Shown: in pieces, positions 40,748 to 48,484 of the stretch
How the letters are laid out: each line of letters begins with the position of its first letter
How positions within the stretch are numbered: the first letter of the stretch is position 1
Source of the DNA: Enterococcus malodoratus ATCC 43197
GTDB taxonomy: Bacteria; Bacillota; Bacilli; Lactobacillales; Enterococcaceae
Assembly: GCF_000407185.1 (NCBI RefSeq)
Contig: NZ_KE136483.1
Location: 434,001-498,000, forward strand
DNA: 64,000 nt
Reading direction: 5' to 3'
The notes under the pieces: generated by a model
Databases searched by the model: none
What the model saw: only the letters and a program-made list of their open reading frames with translations
What the model was told of the DNA's origin: nothing
Translations under genes and position numbers: made by a program

Positions 40748-41135
40748 ATTGGAGATAACATATATATTCATTCGTTATATTACTATAGCAATAGAAAGAA
40801 AGGCAAAAGCATTTTATCATAAATATAATAAAATTCTTTTTCACGAAAATCAGGAATTGATTGAGAACATTGATAGCGTGAAAGAAAAGACTGAAAATGA
40901 TTGGAACTCAATGAGTTGTTTTTATGGAAATATTGAAGAAAAAATAACATTTCAAGAATTAATTTTTGAAGGATTAAACTCTCTTGATTTTTTTGAAAAA
41001 CAGATAATCCGCGAGAAATTTTTGAATGAACGATCAGATATGGATATTGGGAAAAATTTTTCGGTTAGTAGTCAAATGATTTCGAAGAAAAAGAGAAAGA
41101 TTTTGAATAAACTGAAAAGCATTTATTACACTTAA
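40740..41135 (+). CDS. Small sigma-70-like protein of a mobile element
   Basis: This 131-residue protein has a C-terminal region (LDFFEKQIIREKFLNERSDM then SVSSQMISKKKRKILNKLKS) that looks like a sigma region 4 helix-turn-helix. The N-terminal half is helical and charged. In size and position it resembles Tn916 Orf7. ATG 40740 follows GGGAGGGG; the in-frame ATG at 40656 lies inside the previous gene. It may regulate the recombination module. Function inferred. Confidence 0.65.
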   Translation: MTELEITYIFIRYITIAIERKAKAFYHKYNKILFHENQELIENIDSVKEKTENDWNSMSCFYGNIEEKITFQELIFEGLNSLDFFEKQIIREKFLNERSDMDIGKNFSVSSQMISKKKRKILNKLKSIYYT

Positions 41136-41204
41136 CTTGTGAATTACGGAACAAGTCTCCGCCAAGAAGTATGTTACATGTATTTCTTTGATCGGAGTGA
41201 TTTA

Positions 41205-41414
41205 ATGACAAACAATCTAGTTCCATTGATAAAAAAAGCTAAATCTGGTGATGAAGATGCAATGACAGCTCTATATGAATCGTTTAAGCCTTTACTTATA
41301 AAAAATTCGATTGATCCATTAAAAATAATGAATCAAGATTGCTTTCAAGAACTATCAATGCAATTCATCCTTGCAGTCCAGACATTTGAAATAGAAAAAT
41401 ATTTAGACAAGTAA
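41205..41414 (+). CDS. HTH_16-type small protein of a mobile element
   Basis: This 69-residue protein begins MTNNLVPLIKKAKSGDEDAM. The pattern LIKKAKSGDEDAMTALYESF followed by DCFQELSMQFILAVQTFE matches the HTH_16 / Tn916 Orf8 type, a sigma region 2-like fold. ATG 41205 has GGAGTGA upstream; an alternative GTG at 41139 would add residues with no homology. It is probably a transcriptional regulator paired with the protein at 40740. Confidence 0.65.
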   Translation: MTNNLVPLIKKAKSGDEDAMTALYESFKPLLIKNSIDPLKIMNQDCFQELSMQFILAVQTFEIEKYLDK

Positions 41415-41422
41415 TTCATTGA

Positions 41423-41464
41423 AGCAAATATTTAGAAACTTTTGGTTTCAAAATATTTGCTTTC
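41423..41464 (+). terminator. Terminator after the HTH_16 gene
   Basis: AGCAAATATTT (41423-41433) and AAATATTTGCT (41451-41461) form a perfect 11-bp stem with an inner AAAC/GTTT pairing, ending in a short TTT. Confidence 0.6.
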
Positions 41465-41649
41465 GTCTATTTATTTAGTGAAGGCGAAAATAATGCCTCT
41501 TGTTCCTTGAAAATTGAATACTATACTTTTAAATTACATGAACTATCATTTGAGCTATTGTGTAGTTACGCCATGACTTTAAAGAGCGAATACTAGCTAA
41601 CACTAGACTTGATTTAGGTAATTAAGATGCAACGATGATGATAGAAACC

Positions 41650-41720
41650 AAGATGCTTCCGCAAGGCTCCCGTAGACTGAGGAGAGGTGAAAACCTATGC
41701 GCTTTACCTAGAGCGGTTTA
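41650..41720 (+). ncRNA. Candidate structured RNA segment in the xis leader region
   Basis: The gene-free stretch 41465-41908 contains a compact GC-rich core in AT-rich surroundings. AGGT-GAAA-ACCT (41685-41696) is a perfect stem with a GNRA tetraloop, CGCT/AGCG (41700-41703 with 41712-41715) a second stem, and CTCC/GGAG an adjoining pairing. No known RNA family is recognised. It may be a leader or antiterminator controlling xis-int. Confidence 0.3.
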
Positions 41721-41908
41721 AAAGTGTTTAAAAAATTGTATGTAAGTGAAACAAACGAGTATATCCTGAGAAAAATGATTCACCTTGTTTTATTGCTTAT
41801 TGTATTAAGAAGGGATTTAAAGATATGATTACCTGCTGATTAACACTGTAAATATTGATATAATGGTAATGCTACTACATTCTATTATTTGCCATTGGAG
41901 GGATTAAA

Positions 41909-42100
41909 ATAGAAAATCAAAATAGTGCAACAAAAGAAACATACTCTATTAATGAGATTGCCCAAATTCTGGACATTAGTAATAAAACTGCATATTCTTT
42001 GGTTCATGAAAATCTTTTCAGACATGTAAGGATTGGGAAAATTATACGTATTTCAAAAAAATCTTTCGATCAATGGTTGAACAACTTTGCTGATGCTTAA
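41909..42100 (+). CDS. Excisionase (Xis-like HTH protein) with non-standard ATA start
   Basis: The frame reads ENQNSATKETYSINEIAQIL after the initiating codon and continues LDISNKTAYSLVHENL, then VRIGKIIRISKKSFDQWLN and stop TAA 42098-42100. This is the MerR-like HTH_17 excisionase fold, 63 residues. GGAGGG (41897-41902) lies seven bases before ATA 41909. No ATG, GTG or TTG exists in frame upstream before a stop at 41867, so initiation must use ATA (or ATT 41903), or the start codon has mutated. It is 24 bases before int. Confidence 0.75.
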   Translation: MENQNSATKETYSINEIAQILDISNKTAYSLVHENLFRHVRIGKIIRISKKSFDQWLNNFADA

Positions 42101-42124
42101 TTATCTATCTAGGAGAGATTTTTA

Positions 42125-43564
42125 ATGGCATCAATCATACCGAGAAATAAAAAGTTAGTTGTAGTTTATAGTTATATCAACGAGGAAAAGAAACGTAAAC
42201 AGAAGTGGGATTCATTCTCTTCAAAATCAGAAGCGAACAAACGTAAGAGGTTCATCGAATACTATCAATCAGTGCATGGATCAGTTCTAGTTCCTGATGA
42301 AAAAGAATTTGCTGAAGGTACTCAGAATACTGATACTGAAACAAGTGAAAGAATTTCTTTAAGCGATTTTATTAGGATATATATTGATATTTATGGACAA
42401 GCTAATTGGTCAGTTACAACGTATAGAAACAAGAAAGCTTTGATCAATAATTATATTAATCCTTTAATCGGGGATACAAAACTTGATGAACTATCAACTC
42501 GAAAATTATCTAAGTTCTATCATGAGCTTTTAGATGTTGAAGAAGCTACTGGTAATCGACCTACGAATGGTAAAACATTGCAGCCTGCAAATATCAAGAA
42601 AATTCATGATTTGATTCGTTCTGCGCTTAATCAAGCTATCGCATGGGAATACCTCCCACCTACTTCAACAAATCCAGCTAAAATGGCCGTATTACCTAAG
42701 ATTCCTAAATATGAAAGAAGAGTTTGGGAAATTGATACATTCAAACTAGCTATTGAGAAGACTGAGGACGATCTTTTAAGATTGTGTATGCATTTGGCTT
42801 TTGCTTGTTCTCTTAGAATTGGAGAAATTCTTGGATTAACTTGGAGTAACCTTATTATTGATGAACAATCAATTGAAAATGGAACTGCTAGGCTAACTGT
42901 TGAAAAGCAACTGTCGAGAGTATCTAAAAATGCAATCAAGCAATTACGTGAAAAAGATATTATCAAGGTGTTTCCTTCTAATAAGAAGAATAAAACTAGC
43001 CTAGTTTTAATGACACCTAAAACTGATTCTAGTCGTAGAACTGTTTGGTTACCCAGAACTGTTGCAAAAATGTTGGTTCAACACAAAGAAAAACAAAAGT
43101 CATTGAAGAAATTTTTTGGATCAGAGTATCACAATCATAAGTTAGTCATTTCTCATGAAGATGGTAGTCCAGTTGAAAACAAAATAATTGGGAAGCAGCT
43201 TAGAAAGCTCTGTACGGAGTTTGATTTGCCAAAGGTTGAATTCCATAGTCTGCGCCATTTAAGCACGAATTGCAAGCTTAAAATGACCAATGGCGATATA
43301 AAGAGTGTACAAGGTGATACAGGACATTCTAAGGCTGATATGGTTACAGAAGTTTATACTCATATCATTGATGAAGATCGCAGGCACAATGCAGAAAAAA
43401 TGAATCAATCTTTTTATGAAAGTGATCTTGCTGAAAAAAATGAACTTGATCAAAATCTTAAAATAATGAGTATCATTCAATCATTGCCTGCTGATGTTAA
43501 AGAAAAATTGTTGTCTTTGGATGGCGAAGTGAGTGAAACGGATTTAGAAGGATTAAAAGTTTAG
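42125..43564 (+). CDS. int: Tyrosine-recombinase integrase (Tn916/ICE type)
   Basis: This 479-residue integrase has an N-terminal arm-binding domain (about 1-75), a core-binding SAM-like domain (ISLSDFIRIYIDIYGQANWS onward) and a C-terminal catalytic domain. The catalytic domain has Arg in SLRIGEILGLTW, His-x-x-Arg in FHSLRHLSTN, GHS, and the nucleophile Tyr in MVTEVYTHI. AGGAGA lies eight bases before ATG 42125. It is longer than Tn916 Int (about 405) through a charged C-terminal tail. It faces tRNA-Arg 195 bases downstream, the probable attachment site. The genes upstream are the matching control module. Confidence 0.88.
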   Translation: MASIIPRNKKLVVVYSYINEEKKRKQKWDSFSSKSEANKRKRFIEYYQSVHGSVLVPDEKEFAEGTQNTDTETSERISLSDFIRIYIDIYGQANWSVTTYRNKKALINNYINPLIGDTKLDELSTRKLSKFYHELLDVEEATGNRPTNGKTLQPANIKKIHDLIRSALNQAIAWEYLPPTSTNPAKMAVLPKIPKYERRVWEIDTFKLAIEKTEDDLLRLCMHLAFACSLRIGEILGLTWSNLIIDEQSIENGTARLTVEKQLSRVSKNAIKQLREKDIIKVFPSNKKNKTSLVLMTPKTDSSRRTVWLPRTVAKMLVQHKEKQKSLKKFFGSEYHNHKLVISHEDGSPVENKIIGKQLRKLCTEFDLPKVEFHSLRHLSTNCKLKMTNGDIKSVQGDTGHSKADMVTEVYTHIIDEDRRHNAEKMNQSFYESDLAEKNELDQNLKIMSIIQSLPADVKEKLLSLDGEVSETDLEGLKV

Positions 43565-43580
43565 GAATTTGAAAAAAAGA

Positions 43581-43716
43581 GTGTTAGCAAAAGTGTTAGC
43601 AGAAACGAGGTTTTTTGATGATTTTTCGAGAAAATAAAAAATCTGTTAGCAGATTTCGAGGTCAACTAACAGATCATTTTGAGACAAGTGGTAGCAAAAA
43701 TTTCCTCTTGCTAACT
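43581..43716. repeat. GTTAGCA repeats, candidate integrase arm-binding sites
   Basis: GTGTTAGCA occurs at 43581-43589 and 43593-43601, CTGTTAGCA at 43643-43651, and inverted TGCTAAC at 43709-43715. A 9-bp stem (ATCTGTTAG 43641-43649 with CTAACAGAT 43666-43674) lies among them. Between int and the tRNA this is where an attR arm region is expected. Confidence 0.55.
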
Positions 43717-43758
43717 CCTCGTTAAATTGTAAAAACGTTGATGTATCAACGCTTAGAA

Positions 43759-43832
43759 CGTTCCAGGAGGGATTCGAACCCCCGACCGCTCGCTTAGAAG
43801 GCGAGTGCTCTATCCAGCTGAGCTACTGGAAC
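43759..43832 (-). tRNA. tRNA-Arg (anticodon TCT)
   Basis: On the minus strand the gene starts GTTCCAGTAGCTCAGCTGG and folds into a complete cloverleaf. The anticodon stem CTCGC-TTCTAAG-type loop gives anticodon TCT, the T-arm is GGGGGTTCGAATCCC, and the acceptor GTTCCAG pairs with CTGGAAC. Its 3' end faces the integrase at 42125, so it is the likely attachment site of the island. CCA is not encoded. Confidence 0.93.
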
Positions 43833-43855
43833 AATGGTAGTTTAGGCGCATGGAC

Positions 43856-43904
43856 AGTCGTCCGCTTAGAAGGCGGATGCTCTATCCGGCTGAGCTACTG
43901 TGAC
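43856..43904 (-). pseudogene. Degenerate tRNA-Arg(TCT) copy: 5' half only
   Basis: Minus-strand sequence starting at 43904 reads GTCACAGTAGCTCAGCCGG and continues through a perfect anticodon arm (TCCGC-loop-GCGGA, anticodon TCT). The variable loop, T-arm and 3' acceptor strand are missing and replaced by unrelated sequence leading to the intact tRNA. It resembles a tandem tRNA gene that lost its 3' half. Confidence 0.7.
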
Positions 43905-43964
43905 AGTAGTTTTGCAACAATTGCTATTATAGAAAAACTACTCTTAATTGTCAATCCTAATTCG

Positions 43965-44804
43965 TTATTTTACTGATTCAAAAAGATATTCTTTGATCAA
44001 TTGCAGTGTTTTCGGATTTTCGATCAAGGAACCATGGTCGGCTTGTTCCTCCACGGTGATTTCCTTATATTTTTCACTGTCGCCATAAATCAAACGTCCA
44101 GCAAGCACACTTGTCAAAGGAACCGTGTTATCAGAATTTTGATTATCGACATTGCCGGCGATGTTATAAACGGTAATATTCTTAGGAATGTTCTTTTTAT
44201 TTTTCAAGTAATACTTTAGCAAGTCGCTCTCTGCTTTAGGTTTCGTGAAGGTCGAACTATTGTCGTTATAATCCCACGACGTATCGTTGTAAGGTGAACC
44301 TAACGTAATCAAATGATAAAGTGAAGGATCATTGCTCTTTTGCTCATTCTCTAAGTAGCCGGTTATGATCAAGCCGCCGTTTGAATACCCTAAGTAATCA
44401 TAGGTGTTGAAAGTATAGTACTTTTCAGCATACTCTAACGCCTTTTGGAACCAGCGAGATTGTTTAGGCAAGGATGGGTCAGAGCCATCTTCAAAAGCAA
44501 TTGCGATAATCGGCCGCTTTGTATCTTTAGTAAAGTGTCCGGACGAAGTAATGGAATCATCCATATTAACGGTGATTTTTATTTCATCAACGCCTTTTTC
44601 TGATTGTCTTAATGAATCGACCAAACTGTCGAAACGGTCGACGTCACCATTGGTACCGGGCACCATGATTACTGGCGCAGGAATCGGCAAAGGATTGTTT
44701 GAATTTTTAGATGCTTGGACATGGTCCTTTGTTTCGAAAATGAATATCCCGAGGATACACACCAATAGGATTGATATGATGCCTCCTATTTTTTTGTTCT
44801 TCAC
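43965..44804 (-). CDS. DUF915-type alpha/beta hydrolase, exported or membrane-anchored
   Basis: This 279-residue protein has an N-terminal membrane segment (GGIISILLVCILGIFIF) acting as signal or anchor. The alpha/beta hydrolase fold shows oxyanion-loop VPGTNGDVDRF, nucleophile Ser in LGYSNGG, Asp in NSDNTVPL and His in ADHGSL. GTG start at 44804 with GGAGGAG seven bases upstream. It probably works outside the membrane as an esterase or lipase-like enzyme; substrate unknown. Confidence 0.85.
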   Translation of the reverse strand: MKNKKIGGIISILLVCILGIFIFETKDHVQASKNSNNPLPIPAPVIMVPGTNGDVDRFDSLVDSLRQSEKGVDEIKITVNMDDSITSSGHFTKDTKRPIIAIAFEDGSDPSLPKQSRWFQKALEYAEKYYTFNTYDYLGYSNGGLIITGYLENEQKSNDPSLYHLITLGSPYNDTSWDYNDNSSTFTKPKAESDLLKYYLKNKKNIPKNITVYNIAGNVDNQNSDNTVPLTSVLAGRLIYGDSEKYKEITVEEQADHGSLIENPKTLQLIKEYLFESVK

Positions 44805-44860
44805 AGGAAACTCCTCCGTTTCAGTTCCTTAGTTTACGCCGATTTTCATCAGGTACAAGT

Positions 44861-44898
44861 AAAAAGACGGAAATTCAAAAAAATTTCAAATTTCCGTC
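44861..44898 (-). terminator. Terminator of the udg-trmR transcript
   Basis: On the minus strand GACGGAAATT pairs with AATTTCCGTC (+ strand 44866-44875 and 44889-44898), followed by TTTTT (44861-44865). It directly follows the trmR stop. Confidence 0.75.
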
Positions 44899-44905
44899 AT
44901 CCATT

Positions 44906-45574
44906 TTATTTATTTTTTGAGATTAAGGCCACACCATCGCCTAAAGGTAATAAGGAAGAAGACAGTTCTGGTGATTTCGTGATCTCTTCTAAAAATTCAT
45001 TCAGCTTGCGGTGGATCGCACGATTTTTCCGCGGAATTTCATCGATCGGCTGCAAGACTGTGCCTGCTTGAAAAATATCATCTACCATCAAAATGCCGTC
45101 ATCGGATAATAGACGTAAACACTCGGGTAAAAAGGTAATGTATTTCGATTTTGCACTGTCCATAAAAATGAAGTCATAGGGCCCGTCTAAAGTACTGAGT
45201 AAATCTATCGCGTCGCCTTCCAACAGAGTTACCTGATCTTCTAAGCCTAATTTAGCAAAATTGACTTTTGCTTTTTCGATCATGACTGGGAAGCGATCAA
45301 TCGTAGTGATTTTCGCCTCTTTATCAAGACTTTCCGCCATCAAACTGGCTGAAAATCCGATTGCAGTTCCAATTTCTAAGACGTTTTTAGGCCGCTTTTG
45401 CTTCAATAAAAATTGTAAGAATACAACCGTTTCATGAGGAATCACCGGAACCCCATTTTCATGAGCGAGTTCTTCCAATTCTCCCAAAGGTCCAGTCAGT
45501 TGTTTTTGTTCTGTACGCAAATAGTGCAGAATATCTTCATTGATTATCGGGCGGTACATCATTTCGTTACGCAT
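44906..45574 (-). CDS. trmR: SAM-dependent O-methyltransferase, TrmR/YrrM type
   Basis: This 222-residue class I methyltransferase of the COMT/methyltransf_3 family has SAM-binding VLEIGTAIGFSASLMAE (motif I), TTIDRFP (motif II) and DFIFMDSAKSKY (metal/catalytic Asp), then LMVDDIF. B. subtilis TrmR methylates 5-hydroxyuridine of tRNA wobble positions; this fits by family and length. It overlaps the end of the upstream glycosylase gene (TAATG), so the two are co-translated. Confidence 0.82.
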   Translation of the reverse strand: MRNEMMYRPIINEDILHYLRTEQKQLTGPLGELEELAHENGVPVIPHETVVFLQFLLKQKRPKNVLEIGTAIGFSASLMAESLDKEAKITTIDRFPVMIEKAKVNFAKLGLEDQVTLLEGDAIDLLSTLDGPYDFIFMDSAKSKYITFLPECLRLLSDDGILMVDDIFQAGTVLQPIDEIPRKNRAIHRKLNEFLEEITKSPELSSSLLPLGDGVALISKNK

Positions 45575-46221
45575 TATTTTTCCTCTTTCTCTAATAATTT
45601 TCCTAATGTCAGCCAGTCTTCCGCAATTTTCTCACTTAGTGAACGATTATAAAAAATCGCCGCCGGGTGAAAAAGGGGAACGACTGTGTATTCTTTTTCT
45701 GATAGTTGGTAACGGTCCTGCTCATTCGTCAGCTCTAAGACAGGGCCATGGTAAATTTCGCCATGTCGCTCGCTGATTTGCCATTTTGGTCCAAGTAGCC
45801 GCTGCAAACCGATATTTCCTAACGTCGCAATGATTTTCGGTTGAATTGTTGCCAGTTCATAATCTAGAATCGGTGCATGGGCCAAAATCTCTTTTTTATT
45901 CGGTGTCCGATTTGGATAAACTGTTTCGTCTTCTTGTGTCCGTTTATTGAAGCGTTCCACAATCTTATAAGGGCGGCTTCTGACGGCACTGGTGATATAA
46001 GTATTCTCGCGGGTGAGACCGATTGATTCCATCGCTTGGATCAATTCTTTGCCGGCCGCGCCAGAAAAAGGAATATGATTGACCACTTCGTTGCGGCCTG
46101 GAGCTTCACCGACCAACATCAATTTTGGCTGGAGCGGTCCTTGCCCTGCGATAAATCCTTCAAGTTGAAACTCTTTTGAACGATCAGATACTAATTTGAC
46201 TAGCTCTTCTGGATAGTCCAT
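45574..46221 (-). CDS. Uracil-DNA glycosylase family 4/5-like protein lacking cysteines
   Basis: This 215-residue protein has motif A GEAPGRNEVVNHIPFSG and motif B HPAAIFYN of the UDG superfamily. Family 4 enzymes hold a 4Fe-4S cluster with four Cys, but this sequence contains no cysteine at all, so it cannot bind that cluster. ATG 46221 is preferred to the GTG at 46230, which lies in the GAGGTG site. It is likely to remove deaminated bases from DNA. It is co-transcribed with trmR. Confidence 0.8.
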   Translation of the reverse strand: MDYPEELVKLVSDRSKEFQLEGFIAGQGPLQPKLMLVGEAPGRNEVVNHIPFSGAAGKELIQAMESIGLTRENTYITSAVRSRPYKIVERFNKRTQEDETVYPNRTPNKKEILAHAPILDYELATIQPKIIATLGNIGLQRLLGPKWQISERHGEIYHGPVLELTNEQDRYQLSEKEYTVVPLFHPAAIFYNRSLSEKIAEDWLTLGKLLEKEEK

Positions 46222-46290
46222 TCGCGTCACCTCGCTTTGTCATCTTTCTACATAGTAGAAAAAAGCAGGGCACACGTCAATAATTAATCA

Positions 46291-46319
46291 TTGACTTGAT
46301 CATTCTTTTTTAGTAGAAT
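46291..46319 (+). promoter_or_regulatory. Promoter of the rplU operon
   Basis: TTGACT (46291-46296), a 17-bp spacer and TAGAAT (46314-46319) lie upstream of the L21 leader. Confidence 0.75.
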
Positions 46320-46325
46320 ATGAAT

Positions 46326-46420
46326 GTTGTAATTGTGGAACCCACAGCTACAACCGCACAGAACAAGTTAGTAAGTACTTCGGTCACTTGGGATGGCGAG
46401 TCTAAGTATATTATATAAGG
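46326..46420 (+). ncRNA. L21 leader (ribosomal protein autoregulatory element)
   Basis: The leader between promoter and rplU contains the conserved TTGTGGAACCCACAGC hairpin and the AAGTACTTCGGTCACTTGG stem-loop of Firmicute L21 leaders. It is the presumed binding site through which L21 controls its own operon. Confidence 0.75.
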
Positions 46421-46433
46421 AGGTGCCACAAGC

Positions 46434-46742
46434 ATGTACGCAATCATCAAAACTGGCGGTAAACAAATCAAAGTTGAAGAAGGTCAAGCAGTCTACATTG
46501 AAAAATTAGACGTTGAAGCTGGCGAAAAAGTTGTCTTCGACCAAGTTGTTTTAGTAGGCGGCGAATCTACAAAAGTAGGAGCTCCTATCGTTGAAGGTGC
46601 AACTGTTGAAGGAACTGTAGAAAAACACGGCAAACAAAAGAAAGTCGTTACTTTCAAATACAAACCTAAAAAACATTCACACCGCAAACAAGGTCATCGT
46701 CAACCTTACACTAAAGTTGTCATTGACTCAATCAAAGCATAA
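46434..46742 (+). CDS. rplU: 50S ribosomal protein L21
   Basis: This 102-residue protein begins [20 protein letters not shown] and ends with the basic [19 protein letters not shown] stretch typical of L21. AAGGAGGTG lies upstream of ATG 46434. It binds 23S rRNA in the large subunit. It is the first gene of rplU-prp-rpmA behind the L21 leader. Confidence 0.98.
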   Translation: MYAIIKTGGKQIKVEEGQAVYIEKLDVEAGEKVVFDQVVLVGGESTKVGAPIVEGATVEGTVEKHGKQKKVVTFKYKPKKHSHRKQGHRQPYTKVVIDSIKA

Positions 46743-46759
46743 AAAAGAAGGTGCCTAAG

Positions 46760-47110
46760 TTGATCAAAGGTACATTCACTCGAAATCAAGCAGGCCAAAT
46801 TAGTGAATTTACACTGACGGGTCATGCAGAAGCAGGTCCTTACGGTAGCGATATCGTCTGTTCTGCGGTTTCCGCATTAGCCATCAGCACAGTAAATAGC
46901 TTGGATGCACTAGCAGGTGTCATTCCGAATATCGAGACGAACGATGATGAAGGTGGTTATCTTCATGTAGCGTTGAAGCTAGATGATTCGATGACTCAAG
47001 AGCAGATGAATATCTCGCAAATTTTGCTAGAGCATTTATTATTAGGTTTGCAATCAATCGAAATCGACTATTTGGATTTCATTGAGATCCAAACAAAATC
47101 TAAATCATAG
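46760..47110 (+). CDS. prp: Ribosomal-processing cysteine protease Prp
   Basis: This 116-residue protease starts at TTG 46760; AAGGTG lies seven bases before it, and the GTG at 46751 is inside that site. TGHAEAGPYGSDIVCSAVSA contains the catalytic His and Cys. Prp cleaves the N-terminal extension of L27, and the L27 gene immediately downstream has that extension. The rplU-prp-rpmA order is conserved in Firmicutes. Confidence 0.93.
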   Translation: MIKGTFTRNQAGQISEFTLTGHAEAGPYGSDIVCSAVSALAISTVNSLDALAGVIPNIETNDDEGGYLHVALKLDDSMTQEQMNISQILLEHLLLGLQSIEIDYLDFIEIQTKSKS

Positions 47111-47122
47111 GAGGTGCAGCTC

Positions 47123-47404
47123 ATGTTATTGAATATGAACTTACAATTATTCGCCCATAAAAAAGGTGGCGGTTCAACTTCTAACGGACGTGACTCAGAA
47201 TCAAAACGTTTAGGTGCTAAACGTGCTGACGGTCAAACTGTTACTGGTGGATCAATTCTTTATCGCCAACGTGGTACTAAAATTTTCCCTGGTGTAAACG
47301 TAGGTATCGGTGGTGATGACACATTGTTTGCTAAAGTTGACGGCGTGGTACGTTTCGAACGTAAAGGTCGCGACAAAAAACAAGTGTCTGTATACCCAGC
47401 ATAA
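47123..47404 (+). CDS. rpmA: 50S ribosomal protein L27 with Prp-cleavable N-terminus
   Basis: This 93-residue protein begins [25 protein letters not shown] followed by AHKKG is the Prp cleavage site, so the mature protein starts at Ala. ATG 47123 is used rather than GTG 47114, which lies within the GGAGGTG site. L27 reaches the peptidyl-transferase centre, and removal of the extension is needed for function in species with Prp. Confidence 0.97.
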   Translation: MLLNMNLQLFAHKKGGGSTSNGRDSESKRLGAKRADGQTVTGGSILYRQRGTKIFPGVNVGIGGDDTLFAKVDGVVRFERKGRDKKQVSVYPA

Positions 47405-47416
47405 ATTCCACTATAC

Positions 47417-47453
47417 GCTCAATCCTTTGTGGCGCAAGGGATTGAGCTTTTTT
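47417..47453 (+). terminator. Terminator of the rplU-prp-rpmA operon
   Basis: GCTCAATCC (47417-47425) and GGATTGAGC (47439-47447) form a perfect 9-bp stem followed by TTTTTT. Confidence 0.9.
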
Positions 47454-47471
47454 ATTTGTTTTGAAAAACAA

Positions 47472-47520
47472 ATTGACCATACGTTTGACCATACTTTCTA
47501 AAAGTTTATATATTTGACCA
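47472..47520. repeat. TTGACCATAC direct repeats beside the phage-type integrase
   Basis: TTGACCATAC occurs at 47472-47481 and 47485-47494, with TTTGACCA at 47513-47520 at the integrase 3' end. The placement fits integrase arm or core sites at an attachment site just downstream of rpmA. Confidence 0.5.
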
Positions 47521-48424
47521 ACTTTTGAGTTGTCTCTTCCTTTTTATCATCTGTTAGATGGGTGTAGGTGTCCATAGTAGTTTTTATGTTGGCGTGACCT
47601 AATCGTTCTTGAACCTCTTTGTGATCAGCGCCAGCGTTGTATAGCATCGAAGCGTGAGTGTGTCTAAATCCGTGTAGCCCAATGTAGGGCAATTCGGCGC
47701 GTTCTCTATATAAAGCGTACCTATCTGCCACAGCCTGATTAATTGTAAACTTATTTTGTTCGTTGTTAAAAATAAAGGCAGGCTTTGAATAACCTAATTT
47801 AAAAAGGAATTTTACTTGTTCGAGTTTCCATCGTTTTAACTGAGATATTGTTTTTTTGTCTAAAATAATCTTGCGGTTAGAGCTTTTTGTTTTTGGAGTC
47901 TGTGAGACATAATAACCTTCGCCCTTAGCAATTGTCTTATTGATTGATAGTTCATTAGTTGTAAAATTTATGTCTTTCCATGTCAAAGCTAGTACTTCGC
48001 CGATTCTGCAACCGCTGAAGGCTAATAGCCTAAACAAAGTATAATCGCGTATTTTTAAATAAGGGTTTTGCTCATTGTCTATGATAGTTAAAAATGACTG
48101 AAGTTGCTCCTTCGTATATAGCTTCAGTTTTTTTTGCCTATCTTCTTTAGCCGGTGGAACAATTACATTTGCAACAGGATTATCTGAAGTTAACCCAATA
48201 TTTATAGCGTATTTAAAAACTTTATTCATGTAATTTACGAATAGAGGATATTGCTTTGAGCTACCTTTATCGTGCCAGTTATTAATAACTTTTTGACAAT
48301 ATGCGGTAGTGATTTTTGACAACTTGATATTTCCAATTTTTGGAAGCACATGCTTATTGAAGATAATATCTGTTCGAGAATAGGTGCTCGCAGTAACAGT
48401 TTTTTTATAGTTCGCTAACCATAA
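47498..48424 (-). pseudogene. Phage/ICE-type tyrosine integrase, N-terminus removed by IS21-family element
   Basis: About 309 native residues remain. They cover part of the core-binding domain (LWLANYKKTVTASTYSRT) and the full catalytic domain: Arg in SGCRIGEVLALTW, HxxR in LHGFRHTHASML, LGH, and nucleophile Tyr in TTMDTYTHLT. Relatives have about 70-80 more N-terminal residues forming the arm-binding domain. The coding sequence breaks exactly at the IS21-type border (48424/48425); an apparent TTG start at 48430 comes from the IS. It marks a second, decayed integrative element, inserted downstream of rpmA. Confidence 0.8.
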
Positions 48425-48484
48425 TGTCAAGGGCCATAATAAAATGTTGGTTTTGGGCCATTGAAATTGTAGGTAGTTTTCTCT

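Noticed and set aside
41680-41716. Group II intron domain V
   Set aside because: The GAAA-capped stem looks similar, but the AGC catalytic triad and bulge are absent and no intron protein gene is nearby.
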